A stretch of DNA of 64,000 nucleotides, from NCBI RefSeq assembly GCF_051020765.1, contig NW_027469103.1:806001-870000 (forward strand). The letters are read 5' to 3'. Below the pieces are notes generated by a model. The model did no database searches and was not told the DNA's origin. It saw only the letters and a list, made by a program, of their open reading frames with translations. This stretch comes from Lasioglossum baleicum (lineage: Eukaryota; Arthropoda; Insecta; Hymenoptera; Halictidae). This document shows positions 11,112-19,565 of the stretch, piece by piece. Position 1 is the first letter of the stretch, and each line of letters starts with the position of its first letter. The translations under genes were made by a program, and so were the position numbers.

Positions 11112-12419
11112 CTACTGCTGGTCGTCGCTGATGACGGCCAGCTGTGTTGCCTTTTGGCGATTCTCTTGGGATGCCTCCCGTCCTTTGGTCGCGTTTGTCG
11201 GGAGGCTTGATTCGTTTCCCGACTCATTTCTACTGTAATATTCGCGGCGGCGACATTCGTGTATGTCATGTCCCGTGTGCTTACAATATTTACAATACTT
11301 CCGATTCTCCGTAGGAAAGCGATCGCGACCTGGGGACTGGGAAGCGCGATCTTCGCGTTTATACGTTTCGCGCTGATTTGATTGCGACGGTTCGTGACGT
11401 CGCGGAGGAGGAGAGCGATACGCGTCTCTGTTATCGGGTTTCCTGTCTCGCCAGGATTCACGAGGTGAAAAGGAAGGTCGTTGATCTTTCCTTTCCGAAA
11501 ATCTGTTGCGCTGCTCAGGCGCATTCCTATCATAATAAGAGTTGCTTGATCGCTCTGGTGTGCGATTACGAGAGTCGGAGAATGCAACGCGGCGTCCGTC
11601 GTCACGATAACGAACACGGTCAAGCTCGTACTGTTTGTACGCGGTTACTGCTTCATCGAATATTTTCTGTAATTCGAGTGACGCACAGAGCCTGACCTCG
11701 GCTCGAAGCGCTGGGATAAGACCACGCATGAAACAATCAATTGTGAATTTGTCAATCTCGTCTAGATTGGGGACCCCGCGGCCTGAATCTATGATCGCCG
11801 TTCTAAGGTCCTTTACTCGCGTAATATAATTCAACACGTGCTCGGACTGTCCCTGGTGTATCGAAGCTAATTCTCCGCGATACTGATCGATGAATTTATA
11901 TGGGCCTAGTACATCTTTCAGGCGGTTGCACAATTCAGAGATTGTGTTAATATTTACGTCTTCAATCGCGGCGTATGCCTGTCCTCTAAGCTTATTGCAT
12001 ACTAATCTAGTGAGGGTACGCTCAGCTGTGGCTGGAACAGCTTCCAAGGCTCGCTTGCACGCGCGAACGAATTGTAGCACGGTTATGGAGGTGCCGTCAA
12101 AGGTAGGCACAAGTTCAACCGCTTGTTTAACGGTGAAATTCGAAGAATCGTGCATTATGGGTTCGCGGGGCGCAACGACTGGGCTAGCTGGAATTGATTG
12201 AGAATCTCTGGCCGATCGGATTTCTGCTATCTCGCGGCGTATATCCTCGTACGTTACTCTTTGCTCACGCGTTTCTGTTTCGTATTGCAATTTGAGTTGA
12301 GTCAACGCGGCGGTTTGATTAATGAGAGCTGCTTCTCTACGAGCTAAATCCTTCTGGAATTCAATTAATTCCTCTTCCGTAGGAGGAACCTTCTTTCTAG
12401 CCTCGCTACGCGTTTCCAT
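11112..12419 (-). CDS. gag: gag of A1 (435 aa)
   Basis: Complete gag. The ATG is at 12419, just before A2's insertion point at 12428/12429, so the coding part is unharmed but is now separated from its leader and promoter. It has a charged coiled-coil-like N-terminus (about 10-75), a capsid-like region with TFDGTS, CKRALE and GPYKFIDQYRGEL, an Arg/Ser-rich region and a CCHC knuckle at about 376-389 (CKYCKHTGHDIHEC). The stop is at 11112-11114 and the protease frame overlaps in -1. Confidence 0.9.
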   Translation of the reverse strand: METRSEARKKVPPTEEELIEFQKDLARREAALINQTAALTQLKLQYETETREQRVTYEDIRREIAEIRSARDSQSIPASPVVAPREPIMHDSSNFTVKQAVELVPTFDGTSITVLQFVRACKRALEAVPATAERTLTRLVCNKLRGQAYAAIEDVNINTISELCNRLKDVLGPYKFIDQYRGELASIHQGQSEHVLNYITRVKDLRTAIIDSGRGVPNLDEIDKFTIDCFMRGLIPALRAEVRLCASLELQKIFDEAVTAYKQYELDRVRYRDDGRRVAFSDSRNRTPERSSNSYYDRNAPEQRNRFSERKDQRPSFSPRESWRDRKPDNRDAYRSPPPRRHEPSQSNQRETYKREDRASQSPGRDRFPTENRKYCKYCKHTGHDIHECRRREYYSRNESGNESSLPTNATKGREASQENRQKATQLAVISDDQQ

Positions 12420-12432
12420 GATTGCGTCTGTG

Positions 12433-12454
12433 ACGTCGGTCGCACCTCCGACGT
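12433..12454 (+). repeat. 5'-terminal hairpin of the A LTR
   Basis: ACGTCGG (12433-12439) and CCGACGT (12448-12454) form a 7-bp perfect stem with an 8-base loop, four bases inside the LTR. The B LTR has the same stem with a 7-base loop, and the C LTR a 6-bp version (ACGTCG/CGACGT, 9-base loop). Confidence 0.8.
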
Positions 12455-12736
12455 TAGCTTTAAGACTACATGTAAAATTAGATACATAAGAGCGAGCGTT
12501 CCCCTTTAAAGATTCCAAAACTCCTAAAAATCCTTCATAACAATGAATCCTTAACACCACGTACATCTGATTGAAATCCATCAACATAACCTAAAATCCA
12601 AAATCTGTCAAAATCCTAAAATAGCCAAAAATGGCCCAAACTCGAAGATTGAAATATCATTGGACTCGTGAGCGAAAATCATGAAACTAACCTAAAAATT
12701 TGTAGGTTATGTTCTCAATTCGCGTTTGTTTAGACT

Positions 12737-12761
12737 TTACCAAAATTTCGATTTTTGGTAA
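12737..12761 (+). repeat. 9-bp-stem hairpin in A LTR
   Basis: TTACCAAAA (12737-12745) is the reverse complement of TTTTGGTAA (12753-12761), with a 7-base loop. It is present in every family A LTR that covers this part. Confidence 0.8.
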
Positions 12762-12772
12762 TTTTCAAAAGT

Positions 12773-12888
12773 ACTTAGAATATTTTCAAACATATGATCG
12801 GTCGACAAATGATGTCAACTAATCATATGACATATAAAATTTACATCGAAACGCCTTGCAAGAGCAAGCGCTCGAAAATATTCTAAGT
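12773..12888 (+). repeat. Large nested inverted repeat in A LTR
   Basis: ACTTAGAATATTTTC (12773-12787) and GAAAATATTCTAAGT (12874-12888) are perfect 15-bp complements. Inside them CATATGAT (12791-12798) pairs with ATCATATG (12822-12829). The region also holds a TATAAAA (12833). It could be a regulatory structure or a remnant of an inserted small inverted-repeat element; I cannot decide. Confidence 0.75.
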
Positions 12889-13156
12889 CCCAATTTATTT
12901 AAATAAATAAATAGGTACGCCAATGGTTACCACTTAATTTTCGAGTCCTGCACCACTGGGAACGAAAACTGCTGACTCTAGTGCGGCGGCCATCGCGCTG
13001 TTTACGACGAAGACCGGCACAAAGAGGACACGGTCCCCTTTTGCGAAGTCAGCATTTTTCGGACGAACGTTGTTCGTCGACGAACGTTCGATTTTCCTCA
13101 GTCCTCTCCGGGGACCCGAGTGGGTCAGTCGAGTTTTCGTCAATCTTCCAAGTCCA

Positions 13157-13233
13157 GACTATTTAGACATAGTCTTTCCAAATCCAGATTGTTTAGACAC
13201 AATCTTCCCAAATCCATACTGTTTAGACACAGT
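13157..13233 (+). repeat. Three tandem TTAGAC-loop hairpins in A LTR
   Basis: A 30-bp unit is repeated three times. Each has the constant loop TTAGAC and a different stem: GACTAT/ATAGTC (13157-13174), GATTGT/ACAATC (13187-13204) and ACTGT/ACAGT (13218-13233). Stem bases change in pairs, so complementarity is kept while sequence changes. The same array appears in each A LTR covering this region. Confidence 0.85.
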
Positions 13234-13629
13234 CCCTAATACCATTCAGTAATATCGTATTCTTATTCGTTTAATTCAAATATTACTTCGTTTATTCAAT
13301 TAAACATTTTTATTGCGTTTCATATTTCGTACTTAGTACGTATTTCGATTTCGTTAATAATAAGCATCTTTACCGTTGTATTCTTTTACGTTTTTAATAT
13401 ACTTTGTTTTACCAGAGTTAATCTAAATCCCAATTATTATTTCCTTGCTCCTAACTTCGTAGTTTGAAGTGACACGTTGTTAGTTAGAGATAGAGTTCTC
13501 ACTGGAAAGTTCGCGAATAGTATTCCTTATTCAATTTCCTGTTTCAACGTGTTCGCGTACGTGCGTGATAGTGATAGACTTGCTCGCATAGCAAGCTCCG
13601 CAGCATCCACGTCCGTTTTCTCGAATCAA

Positions 13630-13737
13630 AATATCGTCAACCACGCGGACGATATTCGCGAGATAAATTCACGGGATCGCACAGCGTCCACGCCCGTTTT
13701 CGCTAATTAAAATATCGTCAATCACGCGGACGATATT
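13630..13737 (+). repeat. Duplicated 9-bp-stem hairpins in A LTR
   Basis: AATATCGTC, nine bases, then GACGATATT, at 13630-13656 and again at 13711-13737. They lie in an imperfect direct repeat of period 81 bp that also repeats the motif CAGCGTCCACGCCCGTTT. Confidence 0.85.
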
Positions 13738-13869
13738 CGTGAGTTAGATTCACGGTATCGTACAGCGTCCACGCCCGTTTCCTCAACGAGCGCATCCGTC
13801 TACAATACCGTAGCAGCCAGCTGTCAATCATTGGAGGTCGTTCCTGTCAAATATTGACGTGACAGAGTT

Positions 13870-13880
13870 TGGCGCAGTCG
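13870..13880 (+). other. Primer-site-like fossil inside A LTR
   Basis: TGACGTGACA-GAGTT-TGGCGCAGTCG occurs 360 bases before the true LTR end, resembling the genuine junction GACGTGACA-AATT-TGGCGCAGTCGG at 14221-14244. It is bracketed by direct repeats GTCAATCxTTGxAGGTCGTT (13823 and 13879). It suggests that the LTR was once shorter and was extended over an old leader. Confidence 0.65.
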
Positions 13881-14233
13881 TCAATCCTTGAAGGTCGTTT
13901 CCAGCCATTTGGATCAACGCCTGTCAAGCAGAGCGGACCGAATTCAAGGTCATCAGCGCAACCGTAGCCGTTCATCCGTTGCGAATTCATTTCTCGTGTC
14001 AATCGACAAACAAGCGAAGCGTAAAAGTAAGTGGAACATATTACCGCGTATGTTTCAGGGTCGCGTGCATCATTCATCTGTGTAAGACTGCATGCAGGTG
14101 TCGGCATCGGGTCCTAGTCTGTTGATAAAAAGACCAACACTTTTATTAAATGTCAGTCAGTGGAAGAGTAGAGTAGCCGGGCCGCGGTATTCTCTTCTCT
14201 TGCTCTTATAGCCCCGCCAGGACGTGACAAATT

Positions 14234-14251
14234 TGGCGCAGTCGGTAGGAC
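14234..14251 (+). other. Primer-binding site 1 of A2
   Basis: TGGCGCAGTCGGTAGGAC, four bases after the LTR end; complementary to the expected 3' end of tRNA-Ser. Confidence 0.88.
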
Positions 14252-14342
14252 ACTCGTTGGTCACCGATGTTAGAGACACCGTCAACACTCTTGTAGGATA
14301 CGTCATGTGTCCTACCTCTGCCAAAATTTGTTGTGACAAATT

Positions 14343-14360
14343 TGGCGCAGTCGGTAGGAC
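14343..14360 (+). other. Primer-binding site 2 (duplicate) of A2
   Basis: A second perfect TGGCGCAGTCGGTAGGAC, 109 bases after the first. It is preceded by TGTGACAAAT, mimicking an LTR end, and followed by the same CACTCGTTGGTCACCGATGT sequence. The duplication is present in the leaders of A1, A2, A3 and A4. Confidence 0.85.
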
Positions 14361-14715
14361 ACTCGTTGGTCACCGATGTTAGAAGCACGGCATCGAGGAA
14401 TAAAAATAGAATCAGTGTTAGCACGCGAACCCCTGCGCGTTCCATCATTGTTTGACAATTTAACGCAGTAGACTTAGAGTCCGTGAAAGCATAGTGTCAG
14501 TTAAAAGTGCGACGGGCAGTGAAGGAAATGCCCTTTCGCCCACGTTACATACTCAAATTATTTTTCGCGATGTTCGTACTCAGTACAAATTCATCGAGAG
14601 TTTTAGTGAACGTTAAAGTGCGACGGGCGGTTTAGAAAACGCCCCTTCGCCCACGTTATATAGTCGGATTATTTTTCGCGAATTTCATACTTAGAAATTT
14701 TCAAACGACGCAATC

Positions 14716-16023
14716 ATGGAAACGCGTAGCGAGGCTAGAAAGAAGGTTCCTCCTACGGAAGAGGAATTAATTGAATTCCAGAAAGATTTAGCTCGTAGAG
14801 AAGCAGCTCTCATTAATCAAACCGCCGCGTTGACTCAACTCAAATTGCAATACGAAACAGAAACGCGTGAGCAGAGAGTAACGTACGAGGATATACGCCG
14901 CGAGATAGCAGAAATCCGATCGGCCAGAGATTCTCAATCAATTCCAGCTAGCCCAGTCGTTGCGCCCCGCGAACCCATAATGCACGATTCTTCGAATTTC
15001 ACCGTTAAACAAGCGGTTGAACTTGTGCCTACCTTTGACGGCACCTCCATAACCGTGCTACAATTCGTTCGCGCGTGCAAGCGAGCCTTGGAAGCTGTTC
15101 CAGCCACAGCTGAGCGTACCCTCACTAGATTAGTATGCAATAAGCTTAGAGGACAGGCATACGCCGCGATTGAAGACGTAAATATTAACACAATCTCTGA
15201 ATTGTGCAACCGCCTGAAAGATGTACTAGGCCCATATAAATTCATCGATCAGTATCGCGGAGAATTAGCTTCGATACACCAGGGACAGTCCGAGCACGTG
15301 TTGAATTATATTACGCGAGTAAAGGACCTTAGAACGGCGATCATAGATTCAGGCCGCGGGGTCCCCAATCTAGACGAGATTGATAAATTCACAATTGATT
15401 GTTTCATGCGTGGTCTTATCCCAGCGCTTCGAGCCGAGGTCAGGCTCTGTGCGTCACTCGAATTACAGAAAATATTCGATGAAGCAGTAACCGCGTACAA
15501 ACAGTACGAGCTTGACCGTGTTCGTTATCGCGACGACGGACGCCGCGTTGCATTCTCCGACTCTCGTAATCGCACACCAGAGCGATCAAGCAACTCTCCT
15601 TATGATAGGAATGCGCCAGAGCAGCGCAACAGATCTTCGGAAAGGAAAGATCAACGACCTTCCTTTTCACCTCGCGAATCCTGGCGAGACAGGAAACCCG
15701 ATAACAGAGACGCGTATCGCTCTCCTCCTCCGCGACGTCACGAACCGTCGCAATCAAATCAGCGCGAAACGTATAAACGCGAAGATCGCGCTTCCCAGTC
15801 CCCAGGTCGCGATCGCTTTCCTACGGAGAATCAGAAGTATTGTAAATATTGTAAGCGCACGGGACATGACATACACGAATGTCGCCGCCGCGAATATTAC
15901 AGTAGAAATGAGTCGGGAAACGAATCAAGCCTCCCGACAAACGCGACCAAAGGACGGGAGGCATCCCAAGAGAATCGCCAAAAGGCAACACAGCTGGCCG
16001 TCATCAGCGACGACCAGCAGTAG
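14716..16023 (+). CDS. gag: gag of A2 (435 aa)
   Basis: Complete gag. It starts at the first ATG after the leader (METRSEARKK). Order: charged coiled-coil-like N-terminus about 10-75; capsid-like region about 90-290 with TFDGTS, FVRACKRALE, GPYKFIDQYRGEL and FMRGLIPALRAEV; Arg/Ser-rich region about 295-370; CCHC knuckle at about 376-389 (CKYCKRTGHDIHEC). It stops with TAG at 16021. The protease frame is already open in -1 at this stop, which indicates a -1 frameshift or an equivalent bypass. Nearly identical to the A1 and A4 gags. Confidence 0.93.
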   Translation: METRSEARKKVPPTEEELIEFQKDLARREAALINQTAALTQLKLQYETETREQRVTYEDIRREIAEIRSARDSQSIPASPVVAPREPIMHDSSNFTVKQAVELVPTFDGTSITVLQFVRACKRALEAVPATAERTLTRLVCNKLRGQAYAAIEDVNINTISELCNRLKDVLGPYKFIDQYRGELASIHQGQSEHVLNYITRVKDLRTAIIDSGRGVPNLDEIDKFTIDCFMRGLIPALRAEVRLCASLELQKIFDEAVTAYKQYELDRVRYRDDGRRVAFSDSRNRTPERSSNSPYDRNAPEQRNRSSERKDQRPSFSPRESWRDRKPDNRDAYRSPPPRRHEPSQSNQRETYKREDRASQSPGRDRFPTENQKYCKYCKRTGHDIHECRRREYYSRNESGNESSLPTNATKGREASQENRQKATQLAVISDDQQ

Positions 16024-16178
16024 ATGAAATTCGAGTAGATAGGAGAGATAACCCGGACGGTCAGCAGAATGAACGACCATCCGCGAAATTAGTCTCGGCA
16101 ATAAATCTCGCGCCGGACTCCCCTATCCCTCGAATAAAAGCAAGATCGTCACTCTTCTCAAAAGAGTGTGAGTTCCTC

Positions 16179-19100
16179 TTGGACACCGGGTCCGAGGTCA
16201 ACTTAATCCGAGCGTCTGGTATCAAATCTGACGTTCATCTAAAAACTGACAGCGTCATACACGTCCATGGCGTGACAGAAGGAGAAATTGCGACCCTCGG
16301 TTATATCAATGCGGAGCTAGCAGATTCCATTAAAGTCACGCTACACGTTCTGCCTGACAGTATTCCAATTAATATAGATGGTATCTTAGGCTCCCCCTTC
16401 TTCAGAGAGGGAGCAGAGATATCATTTGCGAAGGAATGCGTAGAGTATAAAAACCTACGTATTCCCTTTTCGAATCCTCGGGAATATTCCATCGAAAGCC
16501 GTACCGCCGCCTGCATAGCCGTCAACGTAAAGGGCCCAAGCGAAGGGTATGTGCGAAAAGTAGATGTAAAACCCGATGTGTTCTTAGGTGATTGTTTAGT
16601 CACCAACCGTAACGGAAAGGCATACCTGCGATGCTTTAACGCATCGTCCGAAGTGGCGTCCTTCTCCCTGCCTACGTTGAAGGTGGAAGAGATCGAGGTT
16701 CCCTTTTCGAATATTCAAGCCGAAGTCAATTCGGACTTATTCAATGCTCGTGCGTGCCGCGCGCACGAGACGATCGTTAACGATCAACTCGCGTCTTCTA
16801 TTAATTCCGGTAACCATCCCGACGATTCCGGTAGCCATCCCGATTCTTTAAATAATTCCGGTAACCATCCCGACGATTCCGGTAGCCATCCCGATTCTTT
16901 AAATAATTCCGGTAACCATCCCGACGATTCCGGTAGCCATCCCGATACTTTAAAGAATTCCGGTAACCATCCCGACGATTTATATTCAAAGTCCTGTGTG
17001 GAAAGAAACATCAACGCCTTCGCCTCAGATGAACTTTTAGAATGTTCATATGAGAACAATTTAGAAAACATTTCTATTCCTAAAGTTAAATCAAAAGGAG
17101 TTTATGTTTTGCCACAAACTCCTATATTCAAATCCTCGCCGGAACAAGACCTCTTGCAGCTTCAACGATCAGGTATCCGTGCGACCGAAAACAAAGTCCA
17201 TGCGTCTGGCAAATACAATTCCGCGAGATTCGCGTCAGCAAGAAAAAGAAATAAAGCCGATACATTATACTCGCCCGAGACAACTAAGTCTGATTATAAG
17301 CTTTCGTTATGTATCTTGCGAAACGAATTCAATCTTCCTAGCGTTAACAGAGTCTCCAATATCGTTACGCCAACGATAAACTATCGCAGCGACCCAAGAG
17401 CGAAATTTAAAACCTCTGGTCAGCATCACCCCACTCCACAGCAGGAAGACGATATCCCTGCGACGCAACGAGATCTTCAAGGAGAAACCGTCACCCCTGA
17501 AGATCATCAGTCTCTCGACAACGCTATAACAGCAACCATGCAGCCGATACAAGCAGCTATCTTGCTCTCTATTGCCACGCAAGCCTCAACACTCATTGGA
17601 TATGACTGTGGAGGTTCGACCTTGAATATTACCACGTATTCAACTATTGACACTCTTAACTGCGAGCCAGAAGACATCGCACCAGCTGAAAATTTAGAAA
17701 GAATTCAGCTCCTGCAGCTAGCTGAATTCTCGCAAGCTCGTGTCTTGCAATGCCATATCGGAATAGACAGAACCATATACTATTGTGGCATGCATTCACA
17801 TAATTCGGTAGTATCCAATGGTCGACAAGACTATATATTACCGATCTCCAGCGAAACCTGTTCGAGCCTACACACGACGGGGACAATATTCATCACCCCA
17901 GCCGCCCAGATCACAGGTATTCAGCCGAACTCGACCTCCTCTCACGGCCTCACGTTAGCAGGAGTTATTCAGAACGATGGTAGCTGCGCTGGAACCACGT
18001 ATAGTGATCCGTTTGGGACTTGGACCGATGTCGTGGTACAAGCTTTAGTCCGAATCACGATCCGCGACTACATCGCTCCAATCAGATTGTCAACCGGACA
18101 GATTCATCTACAAACTGGGCAAACCTGCCCCCTTCAAAAAGGAAGCTGCTTAGACGCACAAGATGGCCATACGTTCTGGGAAACCACGCCGACGGACTCG
18201 TGCAAATTCAATAATTATGATGTCTTGTACGAAGGGATAGCCACTAAACTATCCTCCAAGGTGAATCCTTCTCCAACCCTGTATACCGTAGCATCGCAGG
18301 ACACGACTTTTGCACTCACGGAGACAGGCAGATCGTCAGTTTGCGGATATGTCATAATCCGAACGGAACACCCCAAGCTGTTCATTCTGGAAGTTGGAAG
18401 TTCAGGAAAATTCAAGGAGAAAACACACACCTTGGTCAACAATCTGGACATCTTCACGTATGTCAACAGCAAATTTGTTTACGTGGAGAAGCACCTCCGG
18501 AAACAATTTTCTCAACCCTACAAAGATGTAATCCGTCAGAAGTGTGAGCTAGAGCGTCAGATTCTCCAGAACGCCCTCACATTATTACATTCAGCACCCG
18601 AAGAAGTTGCCACTGCCATCATGAAGGATGTCGGATTTATCGCAGTTCCAGCAGGAGAGGTAGTGCACATAATAAAGTGCATACCAGTCACGGTCCAAGT
18701 GAGGAAAACCGAACGGTGTTATGATGAGCTACCCATCACGTATCGGAACACATCAAAATTCCTGAAGCCAAGGGACCACATCATTTCAAATACGGGGACA
18801 GAAAAGCCATGCAATGAGCTACTTCCCCCATATTACAGACTCCACGGAACATGGTATCGCCTAACACCGTCATTGATGGAGGCCATCACTCCTTCGGAGC
18901 TTCACCCCCTCGCCAAGTCAACCTGGAAATACATAGATCCGAAGAACTTGGCAACGGGAGGCATTTATTCACAAGACGACCTGGACAAACTACAGGATCA
19001 TATAATGTTTCCTGTAGAGAAGGTAGCAGTCATAAATTCAATCGCACAGGGTGCGACGGGAAGACAGTTTGCAGCGGGAAACATCAATATGTTCAATCTG

Positions 19101-19565
19101 CTCGATGAAAACTCCCTACAGCAGATAGCGGAGTCTACAGCACAGAAATTATGGTCCGGATTCACTACATTCGGATCAATAAGTGCTGGAATAATCGGAG
19201 TGTATGTAGCGATCCGCACGATCAAAACAATCATCAGTACGATCGTTAACGGCATCGCATTACACTCACTATACGGCTGGAGCCTGCATCTCGTTGTCGC
19301 CATCTGGAGTTCACTGACCCGGTTCTTTATATTCATGAAGCAGAGAGACAACAAGACTTCAGCGGCCATCGAGGACAAAGATAGTGATAGTGCCAGTGTC
19401 GGAGAATTCCGAACCCGTCCTCCCTTGACGAAACGAACGTTAATTTGCGATTCCCTTGACCCAGCGTTGCGAGACAGGGATGACATTTCAGTGCATCCTG
19501 TCTACCGCCACCCAGAGGCAGAGATTCCACTGCGTGAAATCTCTTCTCTAAGGGGGGAGGTGTGA
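16179..19565 (+). CDS. Protease-Env fusion ORF of A2 (1128 codons)
   Basis: Retropepsin (DTGSE at the start, GILGSPFF about residue 70), pre-RT-like segment about 105-165, three 17-aa repeats (one fewer than A1 and A4), a linker, then Env from ATG 17538 (about codon 454, 675 residues). Env has a hydrophobic signal-like N-terminus, GYDCGG, N-glycosylation sites, CGMHSH, many cysteines, membrane segments at about 985-1050 and a 75-residue tail. The Env pattern is chuvirus-like. The frame extends upstream of 16179 without stops into gag (-1). The TGA lies in the 3' LTR (GAG-GTG-TGA). No polymerase or integrase domain is present in the whole element. Confidence 0.88.
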   Translation: MDTGSEVNLIRASGIKSDVHLKTDSVIHVHGVTEGEIATLGYINAELADSIKVTLHVLPDSIPINIDGILGSPFFREGAEISFAKECVEYKNLRIPFSNPREYSIESRTAACIAVNVKGPSEGYVRKVDVKPDVFLGDCLVTNRNGKAYLRCFNASSEVASFSLPTLKVEEIEVPFSNIQAEVNSDLFNARACRAHETIVNDQLASSINSGNHPDDSGSHPDSLNNSGNHPDDSGSHPDSLNNSGNHPDDSGSHPDTLKNSGNHPDDLYSKSCVERNINAFASDELLECSYENNLENISIPKVKSKGVYVLPQTPIFKSSPEQDLLQLQRSGIRATENKVHASGKYNSARFASARKRNKADTLYSPETTKSDYKLSLCILRNEFNLPSVNRVSNIVTPTINYRSDPRAKFKTSGQHHPTPQQEDDIPATQRDLQGETVTPEDHQSLDNAITATMQPIQAAILLSIATQASTLIGYDCGGSTLNITTYSTIDTLNCEPEDIAPAENLERIQLLQLAEFSQARVLQCHIGIDRTIYYCGMHSHNSVVSNGRQDYILPISSETCSSLHTTGTIFITPAAQITGIQPNSTSSHGLTLAGVIQNDGSCAGTTYSDPFGTWTDVVVQALVRITIRDYIAPIRLSTGQIHLQTGQTCPLQKGSCLDAQDGHTFWETTPTDSCKFNNYDVLYEGIATKLSSKVNPSPTLYTVASQDTTFALTETGRSSVCGYVIIRTEHPKLFILEVGSSGKFKEKTHTLVNNLDIFTYVNSKFVYVEKHLRKQFSQPYKDVIRQKCELERQILQNALTLLHSAPEEVATAIMKDVGFIAVPAGEVVHIIKCIPVTVQVRKTERCYDELPITYRNTSKFLKPRDHIISNTGTEKPCNELLPPYYRLHGTWYRLTPSLMEAITPSELHPLAKSTWKYIDPKNLATGGIYSQDDLDKLQDHIMFPVEKVAVINSIAQGATGRQFAAGNINMFNLLDENSLQQIAESTAQKLWSGFTTFGSISAGIIGVYVAIRTIKTIISTIVNGIALHSLYGWSLHLVVAIWSSLTRFFIFMKQRDNKTSAAIEDKDSDSASVGEFRTRPPLTKRTLICDSLDPALRDRDDISVHPVYRHPEAEIPLREISSLRGEV
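16800..16980 (+). repeat. 51-bp in-frame tandem repeat in A2 protease-env
   Basis: Three units of 51 bp plus a partial encode 17-aa units SGNHPDDSGSHPDSLNN. A1 (about 10090-10340) and A4 (about 46450-46690) have four units, which explains the 17-residue difference in ORF length. Confidence 0.92.
19550..19560 (+). other. Polypurine tract of A2
   Basis: AAGGGGGGAGG directly before the 3' LTR; it would prime plus-strand DNA synthesis. Identical tracts precede the 3' LTRs of A1 and A4. It overlaps the last codons of the protease-env frame. Confidence 0.9.

Larger units (their letters stand above)
12429..14229 (+). repeat. Family A 5' LTR of A2
   Basis: 1801 bp, TGTGACGTCGG...GGACGTGACA. It contains a terminal hairpin (ACGTCGG/CCGACGT), a nested AT-rich hairpin region (12737-12888), three TTAGAC-loop hairpins (13157-13233), two 9-bp-stem hairpins 81 bp apart (13630-13737) and a primer-site-like sequence (13870). 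I see no convincing sense-strand gene in it, unlike the B and C LTRs. A TATAAAA at 12833-12839 is a possible promoter element. Confidence 0.95.
14230..14715 (+). other. 5' leader of A2
   Basis: 486 bp of untranslated leader. It contains two primer-site copies and a direct repeat of about 75-80 bp (about 14500-14575 and 14610-14690, period about 111). Each repeat has GCGACGGGC pairing with a GCCCxTTCGC further on. Such paired stem-loops before gag are candidates for dimerisation or packaging signals. No sense ORF of note. Confidence 0.75.

Noticed and set aside
12981..13166. Small sense ORFs in the A LTR (61-77 aa) as a counterpart of the B/C LTR ORF
   Set aside because: No shared motifs with the B/C protein; overlapping hairpins explain the sequence better, and several lack an ATG.
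14234..14251. Possible tRNA-Ser gene
   Set aside because: Only the 18 bases complementary to a tRNA 3' end are present, directly after an LTR; no cloverleaf.
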